From positions 12,090,001-12,154,000 of the forward strand of contig JBAIAC010000018.1 in NCBI GenBank assembly GCA_037349315.1: a DNA stretch of 64,000 nt. Direction: 5' to 3'. The translations under genes were made by a program, and so were the position numbers. Under the pieces are notes generated by a model. The model saw only the letters and a program-made list of their open reading frames with translations, was not told the DNA's origin and did no database searches. Of this stretch, positions 1 to 12,457 are shown one piece after another (the first letter of the stretch is position 1; each line of letters opens with the position of its first letter). The DNA comes from Chelydra serpentina (lineage: Eukaryota; Chordata; Testudines; Chelydridae).

Positions 1-930
1 AAAACAGCTGAAAAAATAAAGCAAGAGCCCAGAAACGGGTTGCACGCTTTCAATGCAAAGAGAGAGCACGCAGCACAGCCTTCATTGCCAACCTCACCAG
101 GGCACCCCGGGAGGGATCAAAAACCAACCATCCAGCGGGAGAGACCCCAAAAGCCAGCCGGGCAAAAACAATGCAGCAGGGTGAGGGGGATTTTGGGGGG
201 GGGGGGGAGAGAAGTGTTTCAGACCCCTGGCCCGCCTGGAGAAAAACCTTTGCGAAGTAGCCCAAGAGTGGCGTCTGCAAACGCCTGCCACTTGTCAGCG
301 AGGTTTCAGGTGCACGGGGAGGAGATGGGGAGGTAAGTAGGGGGGCCCCCTCCCGGAGATGGAGCGGACGGACTTGTTGCTTCCCCTTCTCCCCGCCACC
401 TGGCTCGCCCCCTAAAACGAGGTTCGGTTCAAGAGCCACGGCACGGCACGGGGGAACCCAGCAAGTGGCTGCAGCCCCGCGGCTCCCCAGCCCCCCGTCT
501 GTGGGTGTGCGCGAGCCCTGAATCTCCCCCGCACGCTGTATGTGTGTCAGTAGCACAGAGCAGCGGCAGCGGCAGCTTCCCCTTTTCGCTCTCCCCTCCG
601 TACTGGCCACAGCGCCCGCTGCACGCCGCCTCCAAGCCCCCGACAGAACCTCCCGGGCCTCATTAACATAATTTATTCACCTAGTCCGAGGGGAGGTCGC
701 CCAGCCCCTCACCCAGCGGGAAGATCGGGGATTCGGCTCTTCGCATAATTTATGCAGAATCCCGGACCGCTCACCCAAAGCTGGTTGGCTGCGCCCGACC
801 GTTCATTAGACTAACGGGCTCGGACAGGCCACTTGCCGGGGGGGGCGGTAAAGGCTGCTCCACGCGGGGCCAGCATGGGGCACCCGACGCAGCTTCAGGC
901 TCCTGCCCCGCGGTACAGGGGTGGGGCTCT
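1..930. promoter_or_regulatory. GC/CpG-rich segment, possible CpG-island promoter of a neighbouring gene
   Basis: This segment is visibly richer in G, C and CpG than the AT-rich DNA after about 960, which is what a CpG-island promoter looks like. It carries two AT-rich TAATTTAT-type motifs, near 668 and 745, that homeodomain factors could bind. Open frames exist on both strands (for example 40-336 plus and 50-610 minus), but they are proline, glycine and arginine rich without recognisable domains and are probably chance products of GC content. The strand of the gene, if any, is not settled: a good plus-strand splice donor lies at 331-338. Confidence 0.4.
331..338 (+). other. consensus splice donor, possible end of a 5' exon
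   Basis: AG|GTAAGT is a full match to the vertebrate U2 donor consensus, with the cut after 332. It sits in GC-rich sequence, so it could end a first, possibly untranslated, exon of a plus-strand gene beginning left of or near the window start. A single donor match is weak evidence on its own. Confidence 0.25.
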
Positions 931-1349
931 GGCGCTCGGCCAGAAAGAACCTTGCAGCAGTTTATCCTGATTGATAAGAACAGATTTAAAAATTGTATTA
1001 AAAGTCATGTGTAAAATCAAATTGACACAAGTTGAGAAGGAAGGGACTGTACATGTGGGGTCGGGCTCTGGGTTATGGGGGATTGCAAGTATCCCTGACA
1101 AGGTGCATGAGGTACATAGATATCACATAACCAGCATCGATCCCGATTGGGGTGTGGGAGGAGAACTCTGCCTTGTTCCTCTGGGTAGGTGGAGAGCATG
1201 TGGCTTAAGGACAGGGCTTGGCTTGGTCCCTGCTTCTACCACAAACTCCCTGTGAAATCCTAGGCAAGAGCACTACTTTCTGATACTTAGCATTTTCCCC
1301 TCCACAGACCTCTACCTAGAAAGCTTGGTAAACAGCATGATCCTTGTGT

Positions 1350-1412
1350 TACAGCGGAGGAAACTGAGGCACAGAACCATTATGTGACTTGCTCAAGGTC
1401 CCCTGGCCATTC
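1350..1412 (-). repeat. MIR-like core-SINE fragment
   Basis: The string GGAAACTGAGGCACAGA followed by a 'gtgacttgctcaaggtc' block is the reverse complement of the conserved MIR/CORE-SINE segment ('caagtyac..cctctgtgcctcagtttcc'). The copy is short and old. Confidence 0.5.
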
Positions 1413-1415
1413 AAG

Positions 1416-1616
1416 TTGGTCTACACTAGAATCAGTCATCAGCAGCTGGCCCATATCAGCTGACTGAGGCTAGCAGGACTACAAAACTGCAGTGTAGATG
1501 TTGCTGCTCAGGCTGGAGCAGGGGATCTGGGACCAGTCCGAGACATCTGAGACCAGCAAGCCCTAGACAGCTGACATAGGCCAGCTGCAGGTGTTTTATT
1601 GCAGTGTAGACATACC
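1416..1616. repeat. MITE-like element with short inverted ends
   Basis: The left end reads ttggtctacact and the right end agtgtagacatacc, which are imperfect inverted repeats about 200 bp apart. The interior is rich in CAGCTG and CTGG words. 'GTCTACACT' ends are typical of a PIF/Harbinger-like MITE group also seen at 24121-24345 and at the ends of the 29657-34073 element. No coding capacity is visible. Confidence 0.45.
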
Positions 1617-1679
1617 CTCCGTGGCCAAATCAGGAACAGAAGCCAGGTTTTCCCATACCATGCCCCATCAACTAACTGC

Positions 1680-1740
1680 TCTCTGAGTCACTCAGTTTCC
1701 CTGTCTGTGAAATAGGAGAGAGAATACTTGCATACTTTCA
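1680..1740 (+). repeat. MIR-like core-SINE fragment
   Basis: CTCAGTTTCCCTGTCTGTGA followed by 'aataggagagagaatac' matches the plus-strand MIR core ('cctcagtttcc..atctgtaaaat'). It is a short ancient fragment in opposite orientation to the copy at 1350-1412. Confidence 0.45.
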
Positions 1741-1799
1741 CAGGGGATAAATAAGAGGGTGTTATAATACATAATTCATTAATATATATAGAATTTCAC

Positions 1800-4700
1800 A
1801 GTATTATTCAGTTGCCATTTCTAAAGTGGATGCATGACACCTTTTAAGAATGAAAAATACAATTGTGTGTGCAATTTAGTTGCTATTTGCAAAGTGTGTG
1901 CACTCAGACTCTACTCAATATGCTTCTTTCATGCACCCTGCACAAATTCTGTATCACTTGAGAGCTCTTTACTTCTTCCCCTACCCTGTGCTTGTGTAGT
2001 CACTTTAGCTATTGGATTTTTGTTTTGTCTTTCCTGTGTTTACCAACTTGCTTCTCCACTCTTGCACACACACTAATGAATTTGCATTATTCCTGTTTTG
2101 TATGACCAGAAAAGAAGCATTAACATGTACTGAATCGCCACGACCTAGTGGCTAGTTCAGTTTTTGTGCTCTCTCTTTCTCTATATCTCTTTCCTGCTAA
2201 CACTGCATTTACCTGTTGGGTTTTGTTTCCCATTTTAGCCTCATCACAATGTAGTTGAGAGAGTTGCTGCTGACTAAAACTAATGCTTAGCACTTATATG
2301 GCACTCTTCATGCTCAGCAAACATTTCAAACACTAAAGGGCCTGATAGTAGAGTCCTTCTTCATCCTGGTGAGCACATACGGCAATATTCTCAGGAAAGA
2401 CAATGGAACTACTCACATAAGAAAGTGCTCACTGTACTCAATAAGGACTCCATAATCTGATTTTATATAGATTAGAAGAGTTGGTCAGACAATAGAGAAA
2501 GTGATTTGTGAATATTTTCACAAACAAAAGCAGCAAGTTCAGGAGAGGGTTGTTTTATTTTGGTGGAATCATTTGTTGTTTAGGAATATTCAGACAGTGA
2601 CTGCTATCATGAAAACATTTGCAAATCCATTCTAGCATAAACAATTATTTGTCTGAAAAATTGTAGCAGAAGTGTATTATTCATAGTTACCCATTTGCTA
2701 TTTGTCATTTGTTTTTGTTTTTTCCTTTAAAGTTCTAGGTTCCCGGTCAGATTCCCATGTGATTCTAGGTGATCAGTCACTCGCTATAAATAGTGAACAG
2801 TTTACCACCCCCCCATAGGTCAAAATCACACAAACTATTCAGTCACCACAGATGAATAATGAATACTTTCTTAGGCTTAGTTCAAACACTAGTTGCTAGC
2901 AGTGAAGAGCTAAATTTGCAACAAACATTATTTGCAATGCATAACCTGACCATATGAAACAATCTTCACAACACCCCTCCCTGTGGTAAGGGAGCATTGT
3001 TATCTCCGTTTTACAGCTGGTAATACTAAGGCAGAGAGAAGTTAAGTGTCTTGATTAAGGCTACTGAGGAAGCCACTATTAAAGCGAAGATTATTCCTGT
3101 GCCTCTCTCAAGACTCTCATAGTATTCTGCTATATTTTGCACTACATCTACAGTAGGTACTGCTTCACACAGAGTAAGGTGAAATTCTCCCTTGAGGTCC
3201 ATGGTGGAAATGGCAGTTTATTTCCATTTCAGTGCAGAAACAGCCTCTTTCTAGATCCTTCCATGCCCCAAGCAGGGATTAACATTAGCCATAAATCACA
3301 TCTGACTTGGTATAATATGAAAAGGGACTATTGTTTGGCTAAAGAGGGGTGTTTGTGCATCTCTGCTCCATATCCTATCATCCTGAATTTGGATTAAATT
3401 AGGGTAGTGTACACGATATTCCATACTAGCGCGAACTAATTAATGCACAACTCCAACCTAAGATTTGAAACCACTAGTCACATCTGTATATCTACATACA
3501 TCTGCCATTGTAAAGGTCACCAAGTAACCCTCAGCAACCCAGATCACCATGTTCCTATTGGACAATTGGTTCAATTGTCTCTCATACCATATGTCCCTCA
3601 TACCTATATCCAGAAATGTCATAAGAAACCTTTAACTTTCTATTGCATAAAGCATATAAGGACTGCTACTGTACTAGAATAAAAAAAATAGCCCCCTGCA
3701 ACTCACAGATACCTAAAATGCCCCTTATACTCTTTATTGCGTAGTCAGCCATCCTGTTATAGACTGTTGGCCACACATGTTGTCTGAGCCTGTTCTGCCT
3801 TCAAAAAATGATGAGAGCCAGTGTAAGGCATGAAAATACATCTGCTAATGTCACTCCCAAACAGTGAGGAACGTGGCAAGGGACAAAGAGACAACCGGTG
3901 CCAAATTTCCTGCCCTGCTGTGATTAACGTAAGCAACATTTTCTTTATTACAAAATCCTAGGTCAGAAATGGTTTGTCATACAAAATGCTGGCTGCAAAT
4001 GCTTATGAAAATATTTGTCCAGAAAGCAACAGATAAAGATAAGATAGAATTAAAATCTCTATTGGCTTGGTTGCCATATGCACATAATTCATATTGTCTG
4101 TGGGCAAATGCATGTCAATAGGATGATCTTTGTGTTTCTCTTTCACAAAAAGGGCCTGAAAAACCATCATAGAGGCTTCTTCATTCACCGGCCCATGCTC
4201 ATTCATGTGGCTAATACCAGGTTGGGATGTCTTGCTTCCAGAGTGTGAACAGCATGGCAGTAAGTATGGAACAAATGCAAATTAGTGCACTGAGTCAGTA
4301 TGAATGAGGACATAAACAATGGGTGTGTAACTGTCATAATTTTCTTTGATTACCCTCTTTTACCTGATAGGCACCCTGAACAGAAAGGATTCAGTAAGTT
4401 TACTCTCCTCACATTTTATATTGGATATAATATAATGGATAACCATTAGATATGTAAGATACTCACTCTTCACTGAGCAGACCGCATTGCAGGGCACTGG
4501 ACCAACAGGATCAGGCCATGACACTTTCCTTTTGCTTTCTTTCTACAAGCTACAGGGAGAATCCATGACCTGCATCTCTTCCAATGCCAGTGGGCCTTGT
4601 TTTTACTTTGGAGCCATCATGATGTCAGAGCTAAGATTGCATCTATTTGGAGCCATCATCAAGACTGATGCCAGCTTTTCATATTGCTTTTGAGTATGTT

Positions 4701-6475
4701 GTTATTCATATAGTGAAGAAACTGTTTTTCATTTTTGTTTTTTAAAAAACCCAAAAACTTATTTGGAAGTGTTGTTTTATTAGTGCTGATTTCATGTTTT
4801 TGAATTACAAGAGATAACTAGGTCCAAACAGTCAAGCTCCTGCTTCAGGACTGAAACAGGTGGCAGTTGTATGAGCGAACAGTAATTTAACCACTCTGAA
4901 ACAGTAACTACCTCAGATATAGTTGGTCACAGATAAAGTGTATTCTATTTACATTCAGATTATAGAACCTGTTCTAGAGCCTGTTCTGTATTTGGTAACT
5001 AATTAGAACAAGGCAGCTTGAAATAAGAACTGTATCCCAAATATTACAGGGCAAGCTATTTTCCTATACAGGCAAAATACAAGAAATCCCAGGTCTGCAG
5101 CAGCTAAATTCAAAAGGCAGTTAAAAAAATAAGGAAGAGGTTTCTAAATAAGATCTATTGAGCTGATGGTGCTCAAAGACTCAAGGCAACGTTGTTCTCT
5201 GACAGAAAGAGGGTGCTCTTCCTGACTCCTTTGAAGATCCAAATCTCTAAGTGCCACATTTTCAGCAGATCTTGTGTATGACCAGGACAGAGGAACTTGT
5301 ACCAAATGCTACTATCTGATTTTCACAGATCTGTATTGGAGATGTGGATGGGGTTTGCAGATATGCATTTATGCCAGTCAGCGCTAGTGTCTGAATTTAT
5401 TTCCATATTTTTACTTCCACAGTGTGCCTCATTTCAGCTGACCAATATATAACTGCATGTCTTTACCAGATAGGACATGATAGATCTCTGATTAGAAGCA
5501 TACAAGAATAAATCAATAAAAAATAAACAATCATCTGCTGAAACTACAGGCTACCCTGAGCTTAGGCAACATGTGTATCTATGGTTAAGAAATGTAGGAG
5601 ACATAAACTAGACAAGAGTTAACTATAAATTTTGGGTTTTTCGGATTCTGCCTTGGGGTTCTGGCTCCACATCTAGAAAATTACCTTAAAAGGAGTTAAT
5701 GCAGTCACCAAAACTCCAAGATGGAATTTTAGCTTGCTATTCCAAATGTTGCTGTGGTTAAATTGAATTTATATATTACATGGATGTGAATCCTAGATCC
5801 TGGCTGTTGCTTCCTCCTTCCACTCTTCTCTATTCCGCCCTACTTCACACCTTGTTCCAGAGAGGAACTCACCTTCTGCTCACATGGTTTAAAATTCACA
5901 TGATACATGTCTGGGAAATCACACTCTGGAGTTCTGAAGATTTTTTTTGGTATTAATTGTCCTTAACACTGCAGCCCATGAATTATTATACCCCCAAGTT
6001 CTCATATTCAACATTTTGTAGTAGAGGGAGTGGCATTTCATGGCATGAGGCAGACCACATGCCAGCTTTTCAACTACAGCATGACACCTAAACTGTAACA
6101 TTCATTTCACAGAGACTTGCCACAAAATGCTGCAAACCTCCAGTTTGCATAGTAATTTCTTTCACTCATTGAGCCTGATTCACCCCAGTGAGAGCAGAGA
6201 AGTGCAGTTTTCTTGCCCTGTACCCATCAGGCCAGACACACCGAGTGAGAAATTCACCTGCTAGCAAAAGGAAATGTAGTAGCACTGTTGCTACCCTCTG
6301 CCAGGGAAGGGAAGCTTTAGTAAGAACTCTGCCACCTGAAAGTGCACCCAGATGCACTGTTCATTTCCCTGTGCACTTTGTAGGTCATACCAGTGGGCTT
6401 CAGGCTCATCAGCAGAGCTCACGTCTGTGTGGCTCAGATAGGGTAGCACACAATCTGGCCAGTAGGGCGGATCTA
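1800..6475. other. no gene seen: AT-rich intergenic or intronic DNA
   Basis: Only short random-looking open frames occur here. I recognise one MIR-like fragment, listed separately. The rest shows no exon-like open frame with good splice sites, no RNA gene and no clear repeat boundary. Confidence 0.6.
2960..3070 (-). repeat. MIR-like core-SINE fragment
   Basis: The pattern 'gttatctccgttttacagctgg..gcagagagaagttaagtgtctt' resembles the reverse complement of MIR. The copy is degraded and its limits are approximate. Confidence 0.4.
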
Positions 6476-6609
6476 AGGGCTTGTTGACACAGTGGGCTCT
6501 ACAGGGCTGAGATTTCTTAAGTGCACTAATATATTGCACATTAACTGGTCCATGTAGACCCTGTTGGTGCTCACTGTTCCCTAATGTAGTACTGTTTCAA
6601 ACAGCACTG
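6476..6609. repeat. partial MITE of the 'ggcttgt..acac' type
   Basis: The segment begins gggcttgttgacac and contains 'ccatgtagaccctg', like the ends of the Harbinger-type MITEs elsewhere in the window. It runs directly into the 3' end of the CR1 at 6610, so it may be the insertion site or be truncated. Confidence 0.3.
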
Positions 6610-7935
6610 TTAATCAATCATAAAATCATAGGACTGGAAGGGACTTCGAGAGGTCATCTAGTCCAGTCCCCTGCACTCATGGCAGGACTAAGTATTATCT
6701 AGACCATCCCAGACTGGTGTTTGTCTAACCTGCTCTTAAAAATTCCACAACCTCCCTGGGCAATTTATTCCAATGCTTAACCACCCTGACAGTTATGAAG
6801 TTTTTCCTAATGTCCAACCTACGCCACTTTTGCTGTAATTTAAGCCCATTGCTTCTTGTCCTATCCTGAGTGGTTAAAGAGAATAATTTTTCTCCCTCCT
6901 CCTTGTAACAACCTTTTATGTACTTGAAAACTATTATGTCCCCTCTCAGTCTTCTCTTCTCCAGACTAAACAAACCCAATTTTTTCAATCTTCCCTCAGA
7001 GATCATGTTTTCTAGACCTTTAATCATTTTTGTTACTCTTCTCTGGACTTTCTCCAATTTGTCCACATCTTTCCTGAAATGTGGCGCCCAGAACTCCAGT
7101 TGAGGCCTAATCAATGCAGAGTAGAGCAGAAGAATTAATTCTCGTGTCTTGTTTACAACACTCCCTTTAGTACATCCCAGAATGATGTTTTCTTTTCTTT
7201 TTTGCAACAGTGTTACACTGTTGACTCATATTTAGCTGTGATCCACTAAGACCCCCAATTCCCTTTCCATAGTGCTCCTTCCTAGGCAGTCATTTCCAAT
7301 TTTGTATGTGTGCAACTGATTGTTCCTTCCTAAGTGGAGTACTTTGCATTTGTCCTTACTGAATTTCATCCTATTTACTTCAGACCATTTCTCCAGTTTA
7401 TCCAAATCATTTTGAATTTTAATCCTATCCTCCAAAGCACTTGCAACCCCTACCAGCTTGGTATTGTCCACAAACTTTATAAGTATATTCCCTATGCCTT
7501 TATATAAGTCATTGATGAAGATATCAAGCAGAACCAGACCCAGAACTGATCCCGGTGGGACCTCACTTAATATGCCCTTCCAGCTTGACTGTGAGCCACT
7601 GATAACTACTCTTTGGGAACGGTTTGCAACCAGTTATGCACCCACCTTATAGTAGCTCCATATAGGTTGTGTTTCCATTGTTTGTGTATGAGATGGTCAT
7701 GTGAGACAGTATCAAAAGCCTCTAAAGTCAAGATATACCACATCTACTGCTTCCCTCCCTCCACAAGGCTGGTTACCCTGTCAAAGAAAGCAATTAGGTG
7801 GGTTTGACATGATTTGATGCTGACTCTTATTTATCACCTTATAATCTTCTAGCTGTTTGGAAACTGATTGCTTAATTATTTGCTCCACTGTCTTCCCAGG
7901 TACTGAAGTTAAGCTGACTCATCTGTAATTTCCCA
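6610..7935 (-). mobile_element. CR1 LINE, 5'-truncated, broken frames
   Basis: On the minus strand the 3' end is at about 6610, with the reverse complement of the CR1 tail (aatcataaaatcatagga) at 6615-6645. Two minus-strand open segments, 7232-7471 and 6725-7207, read as the end of a CR1 reverse transcriptase and its C-terminal region; the second carries VQRRVTKMIKG and LFSLEKRRLRGD. They lie in different frames with stops between them, so the copy is dead. The 5' side fades at about 7935, in sequence matching the start of the RT domain, so only the 3' third of a full CR1 is present. Confidence 0.85.
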
Positions 7936-7939
7936 AAGA

Positions 7940-10797
7940 AGAAATCAACTTTCTATTTCTATAGTATTGTTCATGTGAATGTATTATAGATCACTTCACA
8001 ACAGATACAAATCTATCCTGTGTTTTTTAGAACCTCAAATATTCACTAATGCTAGCTTTACAGCTGACATTTGGGAAATCCTGGCAGGCGGCCAAAAATG
8101 AGTAGCAAACCAGTCAGAAATGGAATGAGGAGACCAGATTTGAGAACCTTGGACTGAAAGAGGCTTGCTATGACTCCAGGACAGTTAGTCCTGGATGCTC
8201 GTCTCTATTATTTTTATTTACATATATAGCACCATTGGTATGCATGGGCTTTTGCAGACAAATATGAGGACACGCTCCCCGCCCCAAACAGTGAATAATC
8301 TAAGGACTCAATCCTGAAAACACTTACACTCATGCATAACTTTACACATTAGTAGCCCCATACAAGTCGAGGAGTAAAGTTAAAACAGGCGCTAAAGTAT
8401 TTGAAAGATCAGGGCCTCTGCAGAAAACATATAGAGAAGGAGCAGGAGATGGGATGTGGCAAATAGCATATGATAGAGAAGTGCTGTTTGCCACTTGTCT
8501 TATTGATTCCACAGTTTTATTTGGAGCTTTTTGTCTGTCTGTTTTGTTTTGCTGTTGGGTCAATGTCAAATGTTTCTTTATATAAGCAGCATCCATATAT
8601 TTTGGCTAAAATTTTGTTTTAGAGTAATGAAAAGATAAATGAACAAAACATACTCTCCTTTACAGGGCACAATGTGTGCCCCTCATCTGTAAAAAACTAC
8701 ATCAACTCTGGAGATAAAAGGCTTATGTTCCTTCACCGTGGGAAGAATGATTTAGAATGGTGAAAAACAAACTGCGGGAGTAGAATTTGATTTATTAAAA
8801 TGGAAAATGAAGAGTAATGGGTGAGGAAAAACATAAGAGCTACTGGAAGGGATTTGAAACAAGTGAGGGAGCCATTTAGGCTGGGAGTTTTGCCATTTGT
8901 CAAGGTGGAGTGTGTCTGCTCTAATTGGGGACAAGGCAGTTGAGACTTAGTAGATGATTTGGAATAAAATATTTTACCACTAACACTGCCATCTTTCTCT
9001 CATTTCTAGAGTTACTGCCATAACTCTGTCTAGGATTATGTATTCTTCTCCCTCTAACCAATTTTCTAAGGAGAAGGATGAACTATCAAGATGTTAACAT
9101 CCCTATCAAGATATCCAGTACCCTGAGTCTCAGCCATTTAAAACGTCCTTTCTTTCCACCTGTAGTGCTTCCTTTGCCATCCTAAGCCCTTTATGTTATA
9201 TCTATTGCTAAATCTGCATATATGTTATATATGTTACTAAATCTGCAGTAGGACGTCTTTAATGGACTTTGCCAGCATTGCTTTGAGATATTTTATTTTT
9301 CCAATCAGTACTAGATCCTTTTATTTCTCTGAGGTCTGAATAGAGATGGCTCCATCCCCCGCTTTAACTGCATTTGAGAAAGGGGCGAATGCTGTTCCAT
9401 GTATTGTTAAACAGCCCCTTGCTCAAGCATCAGTGTTTTACCAAAACTCTCTAAGCAGTTGCAATATGAGAAGAAACTTTATGACTTCACCTTTCCATTT
9501 CAGGGTTGTTGCTCCTTATTTTGTGGATGTTAACAAGACCCTGAAGAGAAAAGATGGTGAATGGCAAAGTTTTCTAAGTTACCATGATATATTTTAATTT
9601 CTACCCCAAATCACCCCCACAAGAACTCTATTCATTCCCTCGTTCTGCTTACAAACTACAGGTTTTTCTGATTTTGCATAAAGGAAACCTCAGAAAAAAA
9701 GCAGGACTATTGGCAACAGCAAGGTGCCTAGAATGAGGTGTTCCAATGAAGAGCAGAGCAACATTAAGTACCTTTGAGGATTTGGGCCTCAGTACCTAGG
9801 AAATTGTTAGGGGAAGGCAGTCTGGCTGTTTTTTGCCTTTGTTCAGAGTCCAATTTCTAGATGAAGTGTGGGCAGAACATCCTGTTTCCTTAGCACCAAG
9901 ACACCACTTTGAGAGCATGTTGATCTTCAGCACTAACATATTCAAGAGATAATTCTGCATGGCATGGTGACCTCAATATCAAGACTGTGTTCTTCTCGAT
10001 GTAATTCTATGTACAGGGATGCAATAACCATTCCTATTTGAAATTCTCTGGGCTTACTCTTATTTAAAATTATTAAAGAGTTCAGTGGGATATAAACGCA
10101 GTCTCTATTATCAGTAAAATGTTGAGAAACTAATATTTCCCCCTAGCCGTAAAGAGAAGTTATCAAGCTAAAAGAAACATGATGACCAGAACATTGTCAT
10201 GAATCAATTTACTCTGAGGTAGCAGAAGGTTTAGCAAAGACCTGTGCTGCTCTGAAATCTTCCTGGTGAGGAATTTGTTTTTTCCCTTTTGATAAAAACA
10301 CCGAGAAAATAGGCCTGTCAGTAAAAGTTAGCCCCTTCAAGAGTCTATGGATAGCCAGGAGCTGATATGACCTATGTAATTCAATCCCCATATTTTCTTG
10401 GGAATATGGGCCTCAGAGATTTGTCTCCATCATCCTTATCCCCCTGGGCCAGCATCACTCAGAGCATTTTTTGGAATCTTTCAGAGGCACAGACTTCCCC
10501 CATTCTTGCCATAGATTCCCTCTGTCTTATGTTTTAGACTAGTTCTATAGTTTGTAGATGAGGAACACATCAAAGACGAAATCAGAGAGTTTGTGTCTTC
10601 CCCCACATGCCTTGCTTAGCTGCAAGTTTAAATCTTCGCTAGTAATATCAATCATTAGCCCCAGCTAACGATGGTTAGGTTGAGAAGCAGATGGGTGGGG
10701 GTAGCTGACTGAAAGCCAGTGGGTTAACTAACCAGCACATGCATCAAAAAATTCTTCAGCCACAGAATTCCAGGCCTTTTTTCCATTAGGGCTACAG
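7940..10797. other. no gene seen: intergenic or intronic DNA
   Basis: No convincing exon, RNA gene or complete transposon is visible. A short stretch at about 8205-8300 ('atttttatttacatatatagcacc' to 'ccccaaacagtgaataatctaa') resembles the segment at 36385-36520 and is probably a shared old repeat. Confidence 0.55.
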
Positions 10798-10800
10798 CTA

Positions 10801-10919
10801 GAGATCAGGTGATAATTGAAAATAACATGGTCCTCTCGAAAAACAGCAAGTACGTCAGTTACGCTGGAAAGATGCTATTTTTTGAGAGACCATATTATCT
10901 TTAATTATCACCTGATCTC
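10801..10919. mobile_element. palindromic MITE, TA-flanked (Tc1/mariner-like)
   Basis: The element begins gagatcaggtgataatt and ends aattatcacctgatctc. The arms are near-perfect inverted repeats of about 48 bp around a short centre. TA dinucleotides flank both ends (10799-10800 and 10920-10921), which fits a TA target duplication of the Tc1/mariner type. It has no coding capacity, so it would have moved only with a transposase supplied in trans. Superfamily assignment rests on the TA alone. Confidence 0.6.
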
Positions 10920-11276
10920 TAGGTCCACAGTATTAGCTGGGAGGCAGCTGATCAGTCACAGGTGGGGGGCTAAGCCTAACTCACTTAAAGGGCCACACCA
11001 TGACAGTGACACGATCTATTCATATGATAAAATGATGTACAGACCTTACAGAAGTGCCACTTTATCCATGAAATTCAGCTACAGCTGGGATGAAATATGT
11101 TAAATGTCTAACAGCACATAGCAATCCTATACAACAGGTTTTAAAGGAAAGGAAGAAACTGAGACCATAGGGTAAAATTAGGTAGAATATAAACTACTTG
11201 AGTCAGAATTTTGTTAGGATGCTAGAGTTAACACTCCTATACTTGCAAAATGTGCCACAGAATCTTTAAATGACTC

Positions 11277-11286
11277 TAAGCAATTA
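11277..11286. repeat. target-site duplication, left copy (taagcaatta)
   Basis: The same 10 bases recur at 11703-11712, immediately after the foldback element. A 10-bp AT-rich duplication is typical of target-primed reverse transcription and not of hAT (8 bp) or Harbinger (3 bp) insertion. Confidence 0.55.
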
Positions 11287-11702
11287 AGGGTCCTGTGGCA
11301 CCTTATAGACTAACAGAGGTATTGGAGCATAAGCTTTCGTGGGTGAATACCCACTTCATCGGATGCAAGCAGTGGAAATGTCCAAGGGCAGATATAAATG
11401 TGCAGGGAAGACTTAGACTAGAGATAACGGGGTTAGCTCAATCAGGGAGGGTGAGGCCCTCTTCTAGCAGCTGAGGTGTGAGGGCCTCACCCTCCCTGAT
11501 TGAGCTAACCTCATTATCTCTAGTCTAAGTCTTCCCTGCACATTTATATCTGCCCCTGGACATTTCCACTGCTTGCATCCGATGAAGTGGGTATTCACCC
11601 ACGAAAGCTTATGCTCCAATACCTCTGTTAGTCTATAAGGTGCCACAGGACCCTTTGTCGCTTCTACAGATCCAGACTAACACGGCTACCCCTCTGATAC
11701 TA
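11287..11702 (-). mobile_element. foldback SINE-like element: 46-nt head plus 370-bp palindrome
   Basis: Arms 11287-11460 and 11482-11655 are inverted copies with only about 3 mismatches in 174 bp, separated by a 21-nt spacer. A unique head at about 11656-11702, read on the minus strand, begins gtatcagaggggtagcc and continues 'gtgttagtctg'. The arm contains the palindromic core 'gtgggtgaatacccac' and a ctttcgtggg motif that I recognise from abundant turtle repeats. A 10-bp duplication flanks the element (11277-11286 and 11703-11712), which suggests insertion by reverse transcription. A transcript would fold into a long hairpin. No coding sequence is present. The related copy at 46393-46561 has the same head-plus-palindrome layout. 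Confidence 0.75.
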
Positions 11703-12000
11703 TAAGCAATTAGGATGTCAGCTTTATGTCTTATGAAACAGATGACACCTACAGTGCCCTTTAACACCATGTTAGCAGATCAGTGTATTGATTCAGGAGG
11801 AAGAAGTCTACCAATGGAATCAGCAGCATCACAAAAGTGTTCCAAGTTCTACTTTAGATTGGCCCTTACTTAATTTGTGAAATTTGACAGCCTCACAGCA
11901 CAAGGAACTAGGACTGCAGACAATGCACATTAATCTCAAGAATTTAACAAATACTTAAAAGTTACCAAGATTAAGACATACTGGTAGTATCAACCATTAA
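11703..12000. other. no gene seen
   Basis: Apart from the right target duplication at 11703-11712, this stretch is ordinary AT-rich DNA between the foldback element and the gypsy element. Confidence 0.6.
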
Positions 12001-12004
12001 AGGG
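12001..12004. repeat. gypsy target-site duplication, left copy (AGGG)
   Basis: AGGG directly precedes the left LTR and recurs directly after the right LTR at 17436-17439. Four to six base pairs is the usual duplication length for Ty3/gypsy integrases. Confidence 0.75.
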
Positions 12005-12455
12005 TGTGGTAAACCCAGGGCAGATAGCTGTAAAAGGTGGAGGCAGTAAGTGGTCCCAGGGGGTTAAAACCCTTCTCCCTGTCCACTAAGGAGAGAGGAC
12101 TGTGGGGAAATAAGGTTCAGCTGGGGAAGGGCTTACCAGGGAACTAATTAGGTCCAGCTGGCAGCGATTGCTGGAGCCCTTTTTAAACTCTCCCTGCTGT
12201 GCATGGCAGAGAGGAGAGAGGCGAGAGAGACTGAGAGTGGGAGAGAAGCAGAAGCTGACACAGAAGCAGGAGCAGGAGCAGGAAAGGCACCAGAGGGGCT
12301 GGGTGCCCCAAGCCGCTGAGCCCTTCCCAAAAGAAGGGCTATATTGGCTTCCCAAAGGGAAAAGGGAAAAACCCAAGGGGTTTACCTTGCCCAAGCCTGA
12401 GTCTCCGGGGCTTAAAGGACCGAGACCGCTGAGGAGAAGGAGGTACTTTGCCACA
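12005..12455 (+). repeat. left LTR (451 bp)
   Basis: The LTR starts TGTGGTAAACCC and ends TTTGCCACA, with near-perfect 9-base inverted ends (TG...CA). A TATA-like TTTTTAAA lies near 12179 and may set the transcription start; no AATAAA is visible. It differs from the right LTR at four single bases and by one extra GCAGGA-type hexamer in a purine-rich tract near 12262-12280. Confidence 0.93.
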
Positions 12456-12457
12456 CG

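Noticed and set aside
50..610. 186-residue minus-strand frame
   Set aside because: GC-rich DNA has few stops; no domain, no conserved motif and no supporting splice context.
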